Below, piece after piece: positions 8,904-17,786 of a stretch of 47,205 bases of DNA. This DNA is from Paludibacteraceae bacterium (lineage in GTDB: Bacteria; Bacteroidota; Bacteroidia; Bacteroidales; Paludibacteraceae). Below the pieces are notes generated by a model, which worked only from the letters and a program-made list of their open reading frames with translations, was not told the DNA's origin and ran no database searches. The translations under genes were made by a program, and so were the position numbers. The stretch spans positions 1 to 47,205 of the forward strand of contig JAFSWF010000072.1 in assembly GCA_017444615.1 (NCBI GenBank), in the 5' to 3' direction. Position 1 is the stretch's first letter, and the number at the start of each line of letters is the position of its first letter.

Positions 8904-9395
8904 CTATGTAGTTGACCGCTTCGCTGTAGGACCACTGGCGTTGTAGGATCGCTTCGCTGTAGGACCATTCGCTTCGCTTATTGTAGGATTTTTTCTCTTC
9001 TTCTCTCCGCTCGTCGGAGATGTCTCCCCTTGACGCGGGGCGCTCCCTTCTAATCGTTGCTTGAAGGCCATAATTTGTTGCTGTAACGTAAACGTCTGAT
9101 ATTCTAACTGTTTACTTGTCTCTTCGTCAATAAAGCCGATTTGTCCACAAATCGTTAGTTGTGTATGTAATTCAAAAATCGAGCCAATTGCAATACTTAG
9201 AAAATTTGCAAAGTCTTTTTGACTATTTCTTCCTGCGCCCTCTGCTATATTGGACGGAATGGAAACGGCAACTCGAGTCATTTGAGAAACGATACCGTAT
9301 TTTTCATTAGCAGGGAAAGAACTCGTAACTTCGTAAATTCTACGAGCGAGCTTGATTTCTTCTTGCCAAATATGTAAATTTTTATAATTGTGCAT
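8904..9395 (-). CDS. Four-helix-bundle (23S IVS-type) protein with repeat-derived tail
   Basis: 163 residues. Residues 1-118 are the complete family core: NYKNLHIWQEEIKLA, then the hallmark SIPSNIAEGAGR (residues 45-56), and FANFLSIAIGSIFEL. Such proteins are about 115-125 residues, so 119-163 is extra. This tail contains GPTAKRS twice, which is repeat cluster C4 read in frame, plus SPTSGEKKRKN, coded by two short inverted repeats (about 9003-9040). The family is known from 23S rRNA intervening sequences and as stand-alone genes; its function is unsettled. Its position between mlaE and mlaF interrupts a normally contiguous operon and suggests insertion. Confidence 0.88.
   Translation of the reverse strand: MHNYKNLHIWQEEIKLARRIYEVTSSFPANEKYGIVSQMTRVAVSIPSNIAEGAGRNSQKDFANFLSIAIGSIFELHTQLTICGQIGFIDEETSKQLEYQTFTLQQQIMAFKQRLEGSAPRQGETSPTSGEKKRKNPTISEANGPTAKRSYNASGPTAKRSTT
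8914..8986 (-). repeat. Hairpin-core repeat cluster C4 (4 units), within a CDS
   Basis: Units in the opposite orientation (GACC...TGTAG): 8914-8929, 8930-8946, 8947-8962 and a longer 8963-8986. Read as TTACA...GGTC, the arms are GC/GC, AC/GT, GC/GC, and a two-step variant. They encode the C-terminal tail of the four-helix-bundle protein. Confidence 0.9.
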
Positions 9396-9405
9396 CTTTT
9401 TTTTC

Positions 9406-9476
9406 TTACAGCAACGTTAGTTGCGGTCTTACAGCGTAGCGGTCCTACAGTGTAACGGTCTTACAGCGTAGCGGTC
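9406..9476 (+). repeat. Hairpin-core repeat cluster C5 (4 units)
   Basis: Units at 9406-9428, 9429-9444, 9445-9460 and 9461-9476, arms GCAAC/GTTGC, GC/GC, GT/AC and GC/GC. It fills the gap between mlaE and the four-helix-bundle gene. Confidence 0.92.
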
Positions 9477-9502
9477 ACTGTCAAAGTAACAACTTTGACA
9501 GT
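9477..9502. other. Perfect 11-bp hairpin over the mlaE stop codon
   Basis: ACTGTCAAAGT, a four-base loop, then its exact complement. It spans the stop codon and last residues (SKLLL) of MlaE and touches repeat cluster C5. No T-run follows on the minus strand, so it is not an ordinary terminator; it could stabilise the mRNA 3' end. Confidence 0.75.
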
Positions 9503-10218
9503 ATCAGGTCGAGGAACAAGATCATGATATTCGAGTTCACCACCGCATTAGTACTCGCCCGACCAACATCCAGCGCACCACCACGCACGTTATACCCGTA
9601 ATAACTCGCCATGCTCGTAATCACAAACGCAAACACCAAACTCTTGATGATCCCATACCACACGTAATAGGGGTTGAACGCGTACTGCACACCGATCAGA
9701 TAATCATGCACAGTGATAATATCCGTGAACGCACCTACCGCCCATCCGCCAACGAGCCCCACCGACGTTGAGATGATCACTAACATCGGCATCATCGTTA
9801 CAAACGCCAGTATCTTCGGCAAAATGAGATAGTTAGCACTATTCACACCCATAATCTCCATCGCATCAATCTGTTCGGTGATTCGCATTGTGCCTATCTC
9901 CGATGCGATGTTCGAGCCTACTTTGCCGGCCAAAATAAGACATAAGATAGTACTTGAAAACTCCAATAACAGCGTCTCCCGCGTCAATAAACCTACCGTG
10001 TAAGTAGGCAACAGCGGGTTCTCCGTATTCGTTTTCGCCTGAATGGTCAAAATCGCCCCGATAAAAACGGAGATAATCAGCACAATAGGCAAGGACTGCA
10101 ACCCTTGCTTCTCTAACTCACGACTGTATTGCCGCCAGAACATCCGCTGCCGATCCGGTAAACGTAGCACCTTCCCCATCAGCAGCACGTATTCTCCTAT
10201 ATGTTGAAATAATTGCAT
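9481..10218 (-). CDS. mlaE: MlaE-type ABC transporter permease
   Basis: 245 residues with an N-terminal amphipathic helix (LFQHIGEYVLLMG) and about five membrane helices, the normal MlaE layout. Family features include SLPIVLIISVFIGAILTIQ, ELAP-like region KVGSNIASEIGTMRITEQIDAMEIMGVN, and the final VNSNIMILFLDLILS. It is the inner-membrane permease for phospholipid transport to or from the outer membrane and works with MlaF. It is the first gene of this unit, behind a promoter at 10341-10372 and a leader containing a hairpin at 10240-10263. Confidence 0.9.
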   Translation of the reverse strand: MQLFQHIGEYVLLMGKVLRLPDRQRMFWRQYSRELEKQGLQSLPIVLIISVFIGAILTIQAKTNTENPLLPTYTVGLLTRETLLLEFSSTILCLILAGKVGSNIASEIGTMRITEQIDAMEIMGVNSANYLILPKILAFVTMMPMLVIISTSVGLVGGWAVGAFTDIITVHDYLIGVQYAFNPYYVWYGIIKSLVFAFVITSMASYYGYNVRGGALDVGRASTNAVVNSNIMILFLDLILSKLLL

Positions 10219-10239
10219 TTTTACTCAATAATTTAGGGT

Positions 10240-10263
10240 CCCCGAAAATTTTAATTTTTGGGG
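10240..10263 (-). promoter_or_regulatory. Leader hairpin 22 nt upstream of mlaE
   Basis: CCCC, then an AT-rich stem, then GGGG; 10 of 11 positions pair around a two-base loop. It lies in the predicted mlaE 5' leader, close to the start codon, where it could affect ribosome access. It could also act as a weak terminator for upstream readthrough. Confidence 0.55.
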
Positions 10264-10340
10264 AGAGCGGAGGCAATGGTCGCACCTACCAATTAACGGA
10301 GTGGTTTGGTTTTCTGCGAGCCATTTGCCGAACGCGACCG

Positions 10341-10372
10341 CAAAGTTACAAAAAATATTTTGTATATGCAAG
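10341..10372 (-). promoter_or_regulatory. Bacteroidota-type promoter for the mla unit
   Basis: On the minus strand: CTTGCATAT at the -33 position, exactly 20 nt, then TAACTTTG (plus-strand 10341-10348), matching TAnnTTTG. The predicted leader to mlaE is about 115 nt. The 279-bp gap (10219-10497) otherwise holds only the leader hairpin and the divergent promoter. Confidence 0.75.
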
Positions 10373-10438
10373 CAAGAAACACATTTTAGGACGTTTTTTT
10401 ATAAAAAACGCATTTTACAAAGAAACAAAGAACATTCT

Positions 10439-10470
10439 TTTGCATATTTCATAAAAATATACTATCTTTG
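10439..10470 (+). promoter_or_regulatory. Bacteroidota-type promoter for the interrupted secreted-protein gene
   Basis: TTTG at 10439-10442 followed by CATAT, 20 nt, then TATCTTTG at 10463-10470. This is a full match to the TTTG/TAnnTTTG consensus, about 28 nt before the ATG at 10498, so the interrupted gene appears still to have an intact promoter. Confidence 0.82.
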
Positions 10471-10497
10471 CACTCAATTTGGACAAGTAGGACTAAA

Positions 10498-11034
10498 ATG
10501 ACATTATTGCGAAGAAATACAATCGTCTTTTTTGGGTGTCTTTGGACACTTTTGGGAGTGGTTTTTGCACCCCTCCATGCGGAGCAAATAACTCATGATT
10601 TTACAAGCTATGGAAAGGACGGTTCGTTGATCTAAACCCTAACATCCACTACCGCCCAAACAGATTTGGTTCATTATACCTGCCATGGCAATGCAACCTT
10701 CACATCTTCAGGCAGTTCTACCGTCCTCCGCATGACAAGTTCCAATGACAGCCTCACCACCGACCAACCCATCGCCAATTGGACTCAAATTCAGTTAGAA
10801 TATTCTTCTGCCGCCCCGCTAACCGGCTCAGATATAGGCATTTATATCCGCGAACCCAATACCCCATGGCAAGAGGTTTCAGCCGGTGTACAATACCGCG
10901 ACTTTTCCATCCTCGCCACACTACCCGAAAAAGGCACTTTTTACCTCCTCCTCCGCAACAAAAAAGACGCCCCTTTAGACCTTCGCCAAATAATCTATTT
11001 CATCACCCCCTGCGACTGCTACCAACCCGAATAA
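10498..11034 (+). pseudogene. Secreted protein interrupted by an in-frame TAA
   Basis: From ATG at 10498 one frame runs to 11034, broken only by TAA at 10633-10635 (codon 46). The first part encodes a signal peptide (LWTLLGVVFAPLHA) and AEQITHDFTSYGKDGSLI; the part after the stop (TLTSTTAQTDLVHYTCHGNATF and on) continues the same beta-rich style, including GSDIGIYIREPNTPW. A Ser codon (TCA) changed to TAA would explain it. Full reading would give 178 residues. It ends CDCYQPE without the secretion tail of its neighbours, so it may be a fragment of a larger gene. Readthrough or sequencing error cannot be excluded. Confidence 0.7.
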
Positions 11035-11063
11035 GCACCCCAAGTCGAGCTATCACCCGCCCA

Positions 11064-11079
11064 GAGTCGAGACCGACTC
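11064..11079. other. Short hairpin downstream of the interrupted gene
   Basis: GAGTCG, four bases, CGACTC, about 30 bp after the stop at 11034. No T-run follows. It may be part of a weak 3' end signal. Confidence 0.4.
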
Positions 11080-11088
11080 GAACCCATC

Positions 11089-11133
11089 CCATAGGATACC
11101 CATATGATAACCATAGGATACCCATAGGATAAC
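11089..11133. repeat. Tandem array, period 11 bp (CCATAGGATAC)
   Basis: Four units at 11089, 11100, 11111 and 11122, with one or two changes between them. It lies in the 530-bp gene-free stretch 11035-11564, which otherwise holds an AT-rich near-palindrome at about 11162-11192, a promoter and the TTTACAAAAT sites. Confidence 0.88.
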
Positions 11134-11359
11134 AGCCCTTTTTGTGCATTTTTGTCCTATTTACTATATATATACGTAGTATATATATACTTTCTGCGCC
11201 CTTTCTTCCCCTTTTCTATCTATACTGCATATAGAAATTGTTTTTTGTGTTCTAAAGGGTTTATTTAGGTTTTTGTACAATTTTTCCTAAATAATTATGT
11301 ACTTTTATTAATATTCGGCTACACCTTTTTATTATTCGCGCGTGTAAGACCCTAAAAAA

Positions 11360-11391
11360 TTTGCACAATTCAAAGATTAATATTAATTTTG
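11360..11391 (+). promoter_or_regulatory. Bacteroidota-type promoter for the accessory island operon
   Basis: TTTG at 11360-11363, exactly 20 nt, TAATTTTG at 11384-11391. It points to the ORF6N gene at 11565 with a leader of about 165 nt that contains the TTTACAAAAT sites. The following genes to 19599 have gaps of 37 and 33 bp or overlap, so this may drive the whole island. Confidence 0.72.
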
Positions 11392-11422
11392 CACACCTTT
11401 TTGAGGAATAAGTGCCAACTTA

Positions 11423-11474
11423 AGTTTACAAAATCTTAAAAATAGTATATTTTGTAAACTACACTTTACAAAAT
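11423..11474. promoter_or_regulatory. Possible operator: three TTTACAAAAT sites
   Basis: AGTTTACAAAAT (11423-11434) and its exact inverse ATTTTGTAAACT (11449-11460) form a 12-bp inverted repeat with a 14-bp spacer. A third direct copy, CTTTACAAAAT, follows at about 11463-11473. Location just downstream of the promoter and upstream of ORF6N, a DNA-binding-type protein, suggests an operator for self-control. That link is inference; an mRNA hairpin is the alternative. Confidence 0.55.
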
Positions 11475-11564
11475 CGCCAAAAGTACGAAATTTTAAGATT
11501 ACCCCACACCCCAATAGCCCCAAAAGTATCCAAAAATAAGTTTACAGATTAAACAGGAAAAATT

Positions 11565-12178
11565 ATGAATGAGATTGTAAAATACGAGCAAGTCAAAGAT
11601 AGAGTTATTATTCTGCGTGGAGAACCGGTGTTGTTGGATGCAGATGTTGCTGCATTGTATGGTGTGGAAACTAGAGTGGTGAATCAGGCTGTCAAGAATA
11701 ATCCTGAAAAGTTTCCGAAGGGATACTTATTTAAATTGGATAAACAGGAGATTGCTAACTTGAGGTCAAAAATTTTGATTTCAAGTGCAGAAAGTGCTGC
11801 AAATGAGCAAGATGCAGACTTGAGGTCAAAAAAACGACCACAAGTTGGGGCGGTAATCGCTATGCACCCACCGCTTTTACGGAGCGAGGACTCTATATGT
11901 TGGCTACGATTCTGAAGAGTAAGCGAGCTACGCAAACAACGATAGCAATTATTGAGGCTTTCGTACAATTGCGTGAAATGGCACGTACGATGCAAGCTGC
12001 AACAAAGACGGAAGATCCTGAGGAGAAGAAGTCGCTAATGCAGAAAAGTGGGGAGTTAATTGGGAATATTATTGGATCACAATTTGAGACAGTAGGGACG
12101 GAAACGGAGATTGAATTCAACCTTGCTATGGTAAAAATCCGCCACAAGGTTATCCGTGGAAGCAAAGATGAGAAGTAA
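11565..12178 (+). pseudogene. ORF6N-domain protein, frameshifted in an A7 run
   Basis: The first frame (11565-11915) encodes an ORF6N domain: ILRGEPVLLDADVAALYGVETRVVNQAVKNNPEKFP, then NLRSK. After AAAAAAA at 11828-11834 it leaves the family pattern. The next frame then gives the expected continuation TTTSWGGNRYAPTAFTERGLYMLATIL and runs to 12178. One extra A would join them into a protein of about 204 residues. ORF6N domains occur in phage and mobile-element proteins thought to bind DNA. The region also carries a direct repeat of ACTTGAGGTCAAAA (about 11758 and 11818). It could be a pseudogene, phase-variable by A-tract slippage, programmed frameshifting, or an assembly error. Confidence 0.82.
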
Positions 12179-12215
12179 AGATAATAATTTTTGATAATAT
12201 TGGACAAACATATAT

Positions 12216-15200
12216 ATGAAATTGAAAGATATGATAAATAGGAATATACCCCTCTCTCGCCTCACCCTCATCACACTCCTCCTGCTGATGAGTATCGGCA
12301 ATGTGTGGGGGGCGGATGTAACTACTGAAAATGTATATAGTCCTGTGTATGTTGTTAAAACAGTTGCAACTAGTAATGCACTATCGTTGAGTATAAAAAA
12401 GGATTCTATAGTGGACGGAAACTATAGGTGCAGATTAGCAAATGGTATTACATTCACTTTAGATGTTAAGGATAATACCGGAAATGATATAAATTTCGAG
12501 GGCAATGATGGCTATATGGGTTTTTCGTGTTCAAAGGGAGAACATAGGCGCGTTTATGTGTCATGGACTGTCCCCAGTTATCACACAATAAAAGTAACAA
12601 AGATTTCTATAAAAGCAAGAAATAGTGGAACATTAGGTTCGGCAAATGTTGTGGTAGATGGTGCAGCAGATGGTAGTACAGGGACAAATGTGAGAAATAG
12701 TAGCAATGTAACAGTGGATGGTCCAACAAAAGAAGGCGGCTATGATAATAATGTACTTATTGATTTCTATAGAACGAATACATCTTGGGCTGTCTCAGGA
12801 ACTAACTATATTGCCGGAATTTACATTACGTATGAATTGACCTATAATGCCAATATCTTCGGCTTTGCAGCTACGGCAGTAAGAAATAATAGCGAATATG
12901 GGACAGTGTCGGCTACGGTTGCAAAAGACACAATTCAAGGTACCCCTGGGCAGTCAAGTGCTTCGACAACGGCTACTTATACCGCCACAGTGGCTAACGC
13001 TGCACAATATAAGTTCTTGGGTTGGTATTCGGATGAGGATTATACGGTTCAGGCAAGTACTGACAATCCATATACACCATCTCTTACAAACGAAACAGCA
13101 GGAAGTCGGCTAACACGTACATTGTACGCCAAATTCGGAGAGAAAGGAAAACCTACTATCACTTGCAATATTGCGAGTTCCTATGAAATCGAACATGCCG
13201 AAATTGACTTACAGACCTTATGGACTCGTGAAGGAACAGGTGTCGTTGAATATTCAATAAAATCGTTTACTCCCTCAGGAGAAAATAATGATGGAGCAAC
13301 AGAGCCAGCGCTTAGAGCTGGTCGTTATGTGTCCCTCGGACAGGCTGGAACTTTGAAACTTCAAATAAGTGTAGCCGCAGCGGGAGATTATAGCGCTACA
13401 ATAGATTCTGCCATTGTGATTATAAATAAGAAGACCCCTGTCTTTACGTGGGATGGGGATGAAGAGGAGAATGATACGTTTGAGTATTATTTTAATAGTG
13501 TGACGAATGATATTTTCTCGTCAACCGGTGAGGCGGATACCACTTACATTGTGAATGATAACGAATATTCGGCATTCTTAATGGGCGACTCCCTGATGGT
13601 ATTCAACGTGCGTGAGGACGCGCATATTACTATCTCGCAGCCCGAGACCTACAAATGGAACGCGCATGAGAAAACATACACCATCCGCCCCAAAAAAGAA
13701 AGCAACCATGTGCCGTTTACGATTACTTCGAGTAACATGGATACATATGAAGTAGAACTCACTGGAGAAGCAAAACGAGAAAGCGGAAAGGATTATACGT
13801 GTGGCGATGGAACATGGGCGGGAACTCGGCCTGAAGGATGTATCATTATTCATTTTGAAGGAATACCCGATACAATAAGTTTTAGGATTTCCAGTACGGC
13901 TTATCTCGGACAATATCCTGCAGAAGGAGACTATACCTTTCAGGTATATGAGAGTCCTACCAACGGAGATTGGGGAGAAGCTACGTGGACTATAGATAAT
14001 AGCAAAGGATTCTCAAGTTTATCTGATTCGGAGAAAAACATCAGTGTATCACTCTCACCTAATACTCGTTATGTGAAGTTGCGCTATAAAGGTTCCTGTT
14101 GGGCACATTTTTCAAACATCCATGTGGGCGAGAAAGAACAATTTGAGTCTGATCCGGTTGATTTGTTGGATTTTGGGTTGCAGGGACAGAATTATGGCGA
14201 GCAGATAAAGACATTTAATTTTAATCATGCGAATGCCGGGCGCGTAACGAATGTGCGTATAGTAGGTGCCGATGCTTGTAAGTATGATGTTACTCCGGCA
14301 GAGATCCCTGCTACAGGCCGCGACATCGCAAGTTCAATGACACTTCGTGTAAGTTTCGATAACATGAAGCCCGGCACCGATAGTACACGTAATGCAGACG
14401 TGCCCTATTTGGCAAAAATTGAAATTACCGATAATGCAGGACATCGAGATACGATTAATCTAAGTGGACGTCGTCATGGTAAGAGTTATCCGCAGTTTAC
14501 GTTCAACCCGAACCATGTGCCGTATTATTTTGGTACGACGATTCACACTCCGGTTGTTTCAACAAATACTGATGCTCCCATAACTATCTATAGCGAAACT
14601 CCTACAGTGGCAGATATAGTGGATGGCAAATTGGAGATTTATTCTGTAGAATCTGAAGCCACTATCCGAGTTAGCCAACCGGAGTGTGGTGATTTCCGAG
14701 CATACGAAGAAACGTTTAAATTTACTCCTCGTGCTATGCCGCCTTTGTCTGTGCCGTTTATGATGACGAGCACGATTGCAGAGGACGATGATATGGTGAC
14801 ATATGGAGCGGATTGTAGTTGGAATACCGATAATATCCGTTCGGGTTATAGTGATGCGGCAGCTGGTGCTTCCGGTCGTTATTGGGATAGCAGGAAGGAG
14901 TTTGTGATAATCTTTGGCGGTACACCGGATAAGTTGTCGTTTAAGGCGAAGAACACCTATTGTTCCATTAAGTGTCGTTGGAAAGTAGAACAATCGTTTG
15001 ATGGTTCGAATTGGTCAGAAGTGTTCTACAAATCGCAATCGTGCAAGGATTGGGTTACTTTCTCTGACATTCAGTTGGATCCGGGTGCACAATTCCTTCG
15101 TTTCCAATACGGAGGTAACTACACCGGTTACTTCAAAGATATCAATGTTACTGCGTTGGATGGAACCAAATATATGCTTACCCCTGAAGGCAAGTATCTT

Positions 15201-17753
15201 AGTCGTGGAGGTGAGTATGGTACGCAAGCGGTAGTAGGTGAGTTTGGTGTGCCGGTTCGCGTGACACGTTATACCAGCGACAATACAAACATCTACACGC
15301 GCGTTCAGTATATGGATAGCCGCGATTACCTCTTCTCGCTTGCCGCTGAAACAGACGACAAGATCTTCACCGATGCCGGAAGCAGAAACGGAAAAGATTG
15401 GATTCAAACGGTGTCGGATGGTAAGGTAAAAGTGCAAAATGCGCTGAACAGCAAATATGTCACCGTAGATGCCAATAACAAGGTGAAGTTAACTTCTACC
15501 GAAGGAGACGCTGTCGCGTGGGAGATAGAGGATTATACCATTCATCAATCACGTATAGATGCCAAGATAGACCGCGAAGCGGCTGCGGCTGCCTTGCCGG
15601 AGTTTGGTTCAGACATCAATACAATGGCCAAAGTATATGCCAAACTGCGTGCAGAACAGTTTGATTCGACTAACGTTTACTTACCGCCTAAAGCCGCGTT
15701 GGAGGTGAAAGGAGAGTATCGTACTGCCTCCGGTACAAATGCCATCTTTGATACGATCATCCATGATTTGGACACCGGTTTCTATTGCTTAACGGTTCAG
15801 GCCTTGTATCGTCCGGCTAAATCTCCGCGCGATTGGGAGAACCATGTGAACGGCATGGAGAGTCATCCGGCTTATATCTATGCGAACGATTTCAAACACC
15901 CGATTAAGTCGGTGTTTGATGCAACCGGTCGTATCGGACACGTTACAGGAGATACGCTCTGTCCCGATGGTTATTATCCAGCTGATCTGGCATCGGCAAC
16001 GACCGCTTTCAGTAACGCCGGCGCTTATCTGCATTACTTGTATGTCTATGTACACGCCGACGAAGGCGAAACAACCGGTACATTGAACTTTGGTATCAAG
16101 AACCCGTCGTATGTAGCCGGTTCGTGGTTAGCCTACAAGAACTTCACGCTGACGAAGATTGCTCGTAGAGAGTTTATTTTCGTTGGAGATAGTGGAGACG
16201 AGTGGAATGAACTGACAAACTGGGAGTATCAGGGTTCTACGCCGGGCGACACGCCGAATGAACACCATGCCGTAACGATTGATCACGACGTGAAGATTAC
16301 CGGTCAAGTGAAGGCATATCGAGTGAAGATCAATGATGGCGTCCATGTAACCATAGAATCGACAGGTGGTTTAACCGTTGGAGAAGGTGGAGTACGCGGC
16401 GCTTCAGCTGATAAACTGAAATTGAAAGCTTCCACTTCCGGCGCTACTATCGGTCAGACGGGTTATCTCCGTATCTCGCCGAATAGTGTTCAGCCGATGC
16501 CGAATGCGAGTGTGGAATTGTTTAGTATCGGTTATTATGATAAGAGCCAAACAGGTGATGATGCCGCTGCATGGCAATGTGTGGGTTCTCCATTAGCAGA
16601 TACAGATAAGGCTGCCAAATCGGTTTACACACAAAGTTGGATATATAGTTGGGTAGAATCAGAGGATGATTGGGTGAATGATCGCAAGAATTTAAAATTT
16701 AAACCCTTCACCGGATATATCACCACTCAATATAAGAATGCCGGAGGTACACTATTAACTTATGAGGGTCAATTAGTTTCCGGTCAAAGGGATACCACTA
16801 TTCAGTTAGCATACTCTGGTGATGGAAAAGGACATAATTTCTTGGCCAATAGTTACTCTGCTCCGATAGATATTTCTAAGTTTAAAGCCGGAGATTTTCA
16901 TCATGCGACTCCTACCATTTACATTCGCAATGCAGGAACGAAAGATGATTCAGATAATCAAATGGAAGGAAATTCAAGAGAAAGGGCAGCTGCTCCCGGA
17001 CAATATTTGGCTATTCCAATTTCCTCTGCAGCTGATTTGGCCTCGTCTTTCGATTATCCTGTAACAATCCCTTCGATGCAAGGTTTCTGGGTTGATGCAA
17101 CGGCGGCTGACGCTACTATTACCTTAAAGTATGATAGTTTAGTATGGTCTGCTAACTATGTGTCACATCCTAACAAACCGATGCGCGTGAGAAAGCAAGA
17201 TAGTACAGAAGAATCATCTTTGACAGGAACAATGCAAATTACATTGGAATCAGATGGATGGTATGATAATTTGTTTATGCTTGAGTCGGAGCGTTATGAG
17301 GCAGAATATGAACCGGGTAGCGATGCACTTAAAAAGGAAAGTGGTAGATTTAATGTCTTTACCGTTGTTGATCAAGACAAATTAAGCGTCGATGCTACGA
17401 ATAGCCTCATCGGAACGCAAATTGGCGTGCGCACAGGCGAAGAGACGGCTTATACGTTGACGTTTAGTCATGTGGAGAGCGAGGATGAGTTGGCGTTGTT
17501 GGATGTTGAGACCGAAGAGACGATTGTCATCTCCGAGGGCATGCAATACACTTTCTTCGCGGCGCCGAATAGTGAGATAACCGACCGGTTTGTGATTGTG
17601 GAACGCAATGATGCACCGCAAGTAGCGACAGGTGTAGAGCCTACCTCCGACTCCTCCCTAAAGGGAAGAGGGACGAAGTTCATCAAGGATAACCAGCTCT
17701 ATATCCTCAAGAACGGCGTGCTGTATGACTCGATGGGCAAGCGCGTGGAGTGA
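12216..17753 (+). CDS. Giant secreted multidomain protein
   Basis: 1845 residues. The N-terminus has a signal peptide (LSRLTLITLLLLMSIGNVWG, cleavage near residue 33). About residues 225-310 hold an InlB B-type repeat (YKFLGWYSDEDYTV to LYAKFG). Several beta-rich, Ig-like or discoidin-like segments follow (two similar blocks with FSNIHVGEKEQ near 630 and FKDINVTALDGT near 980). About residues 1320-1400 (DEWNELTNWEYQG, HHAVTIDHDVKI) resemble a beta-helix or G8-like start. The C-terminus, LYILKNGVLYDSMGKRVE, is the secretion-type tail shared with the M6 proteases. No enzyme motif was recognised; adhesion or surface binding is plausible but unproven. It sits between the ORF6N and nuclease genes. 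Confidence 0.82.
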   Translation: MKLKDMINRNIPLSRLTLITLLLLMSIGNVWGADVTTENVYSPVYVVKTVATSNALSLSIKKDSIVDGNYRCRLANGITFTLDVKDNTGNDINFEGNDGYMGFSCSKGEHRRVYVSWTVPSYHTIKVTKISIKARNSGTLGSANVVVDGAADGSTGTNVRNSSNVTVDGPTKEGGYDNNVLIDFYRTNTSWAVSGTNYIAGIYITYELTYNANIFGFAATAVRNNSEYGTVSATVAKDTIQGTPGQSSASTTATYTATVANAAQYKFLGWYSDEDYTVQASTDNPYTPSLTNETAGSRLTRTLYAKFGEKGKPTITCNIASSYEIEHAEIDLQTLWTREGTGVVEYSIKSFTPSGENNDGATEPALRAGRYVSLGQAGTLKLQISVAAAGDYSATIDSAIVIINKKTPVFTWDGDEEENDTFEYYFNSVTNDIFSSTGEADTTYIVNDNEYSAFLMGDSLMVFNVREDAHITISQPETYKWNAHEKTYTIRPKKESNHVPFTITSSNMDTYEVELTGEAKRESGKDYTCGDGTWAGTRPEGCIIIHFEGIPDTISFRISSTAYLGQYPAEGDYTFQVYESPTNGDWGEATWTIDNSKGFSSLSDSEKNISVSLSPNTRYVKLRYKGSCWAHFSNIHVGEKEQFESDPVDLLDFGLQGQNYGEQIKTFNFNHANAGRVTNVRIVGADACKYDVTPAEIPATGRDIASSMTLRVSFDNMKPGTDSTRNADVPYLAKIEITDNAGHRDTINLSGRRHGKSYPQFTFNPNHVPYYFGTTIHTPVVSTNTDAPITIYSETPTVADIVDGKLEIYSVESEATIRVSQPECGDFRAYEETFKFTPRAMPPLSVPFMMTSTIAEDDDMVTYGADCSWNTDNIRSGYSDAAAGASGRYWDSRKEFVIIFGGTPDKLSFKAKNTYCSIKCRWKVEQSFDGSNWSEVFYKSQSCKDWVTFSDIQLDPGAQFLRFQYGGNYTGYFKDINVTALDGTKYMLTPEGKYLSRGGEYGTQAVVGEFGVPVRVTRYTSDNTNIYTRVQYMDSRDYLFSLAAETDDKIFTDAGSRNGKDWIQTVSDGKVKVQNALNSKYVTVDANNKVKLTSTEGDAVAWEIEDYTIHQSRIDAKIDREAAAAALPEFGSDINTMAKVYAKLRAEQFDSTNVYLPPKAALEVKGEYRTASGTNAIFDTIIHDLDTGFYCLTVQALYRPAKSPRDWENHVNGMESHPAYIYANDFKHPIKSVFDATGRIGHVTGDTLCPDGYYPADLASATTAFSNAGAYLHYLYVYVHADEGETTGTLNFGIKNPSYVAGSWLAYKNFTLTKIARREFIFVGDSGDEWNELTNWEYQGSTPGDTPNEHHAVTIDHDVKITGQVKAYRVKINDGVHVTIESTGGLTVGEGGVRGASADKLKLKASTSGATIGQTGYLRISPNSVQPMPNASVELFSIGYYDKSQTGDDAAAWQCVGSPLADTDKAAKSVYTQSWIYSWVESEDDWVNDRKNLKFKPFTGYITTQYKNAGGTLLTYEGQLVSGQRDTTIQLAYSGDGKGHNFLANSYSAPIDISKFKAGDFHHATPTIYIRNAGTKDDSDNQMEGNSRERAAAPGQYLAIPISSAADLASSFDYPVTIPSMQGFWVDATAADATITLKYDSLVWSANYVSHPNKPMRVRKQDSTEESSLTGTMQITLESDGWYDNLFMLESERYEAEYEPGSDALKKESGRFNVFTVVDQDKLSVDATNSLIGTQIGVRTGEETAYTLTFSHVESEDELALLDVETEETIVISEGMQYTFFAAPNSEITDRFVIVERNDAPQVATGVEPTSDSSLKGRGTKFIKDNQLYILKNGVLYDSMGKRVE

Positions 17754-17786
17754 TGTCGGTCAAAAAATCCCCAAAATGGTTCAAAA

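Noticed and set aside
5844-9476. CRISPR-like array
   Set aside because: Units are adjacent without 30-bp spacers, differ in length and sequence, and no cas genes are present.
11162-11192. AT-rich near-palindrome as an invertible promoter or recombination site
   Set aside because: It is simple TATATA sequence with an asymmetric centre, and no recombinase gene or second copy is present.
11836-11850. CCACAAGTTGGGG in the ORF6N gene as a fourth copy of the nuclease palindromes
   Set aside because: It encodes the conserved TSWGG region of the ORF6N family, so the likeness is probably chance.
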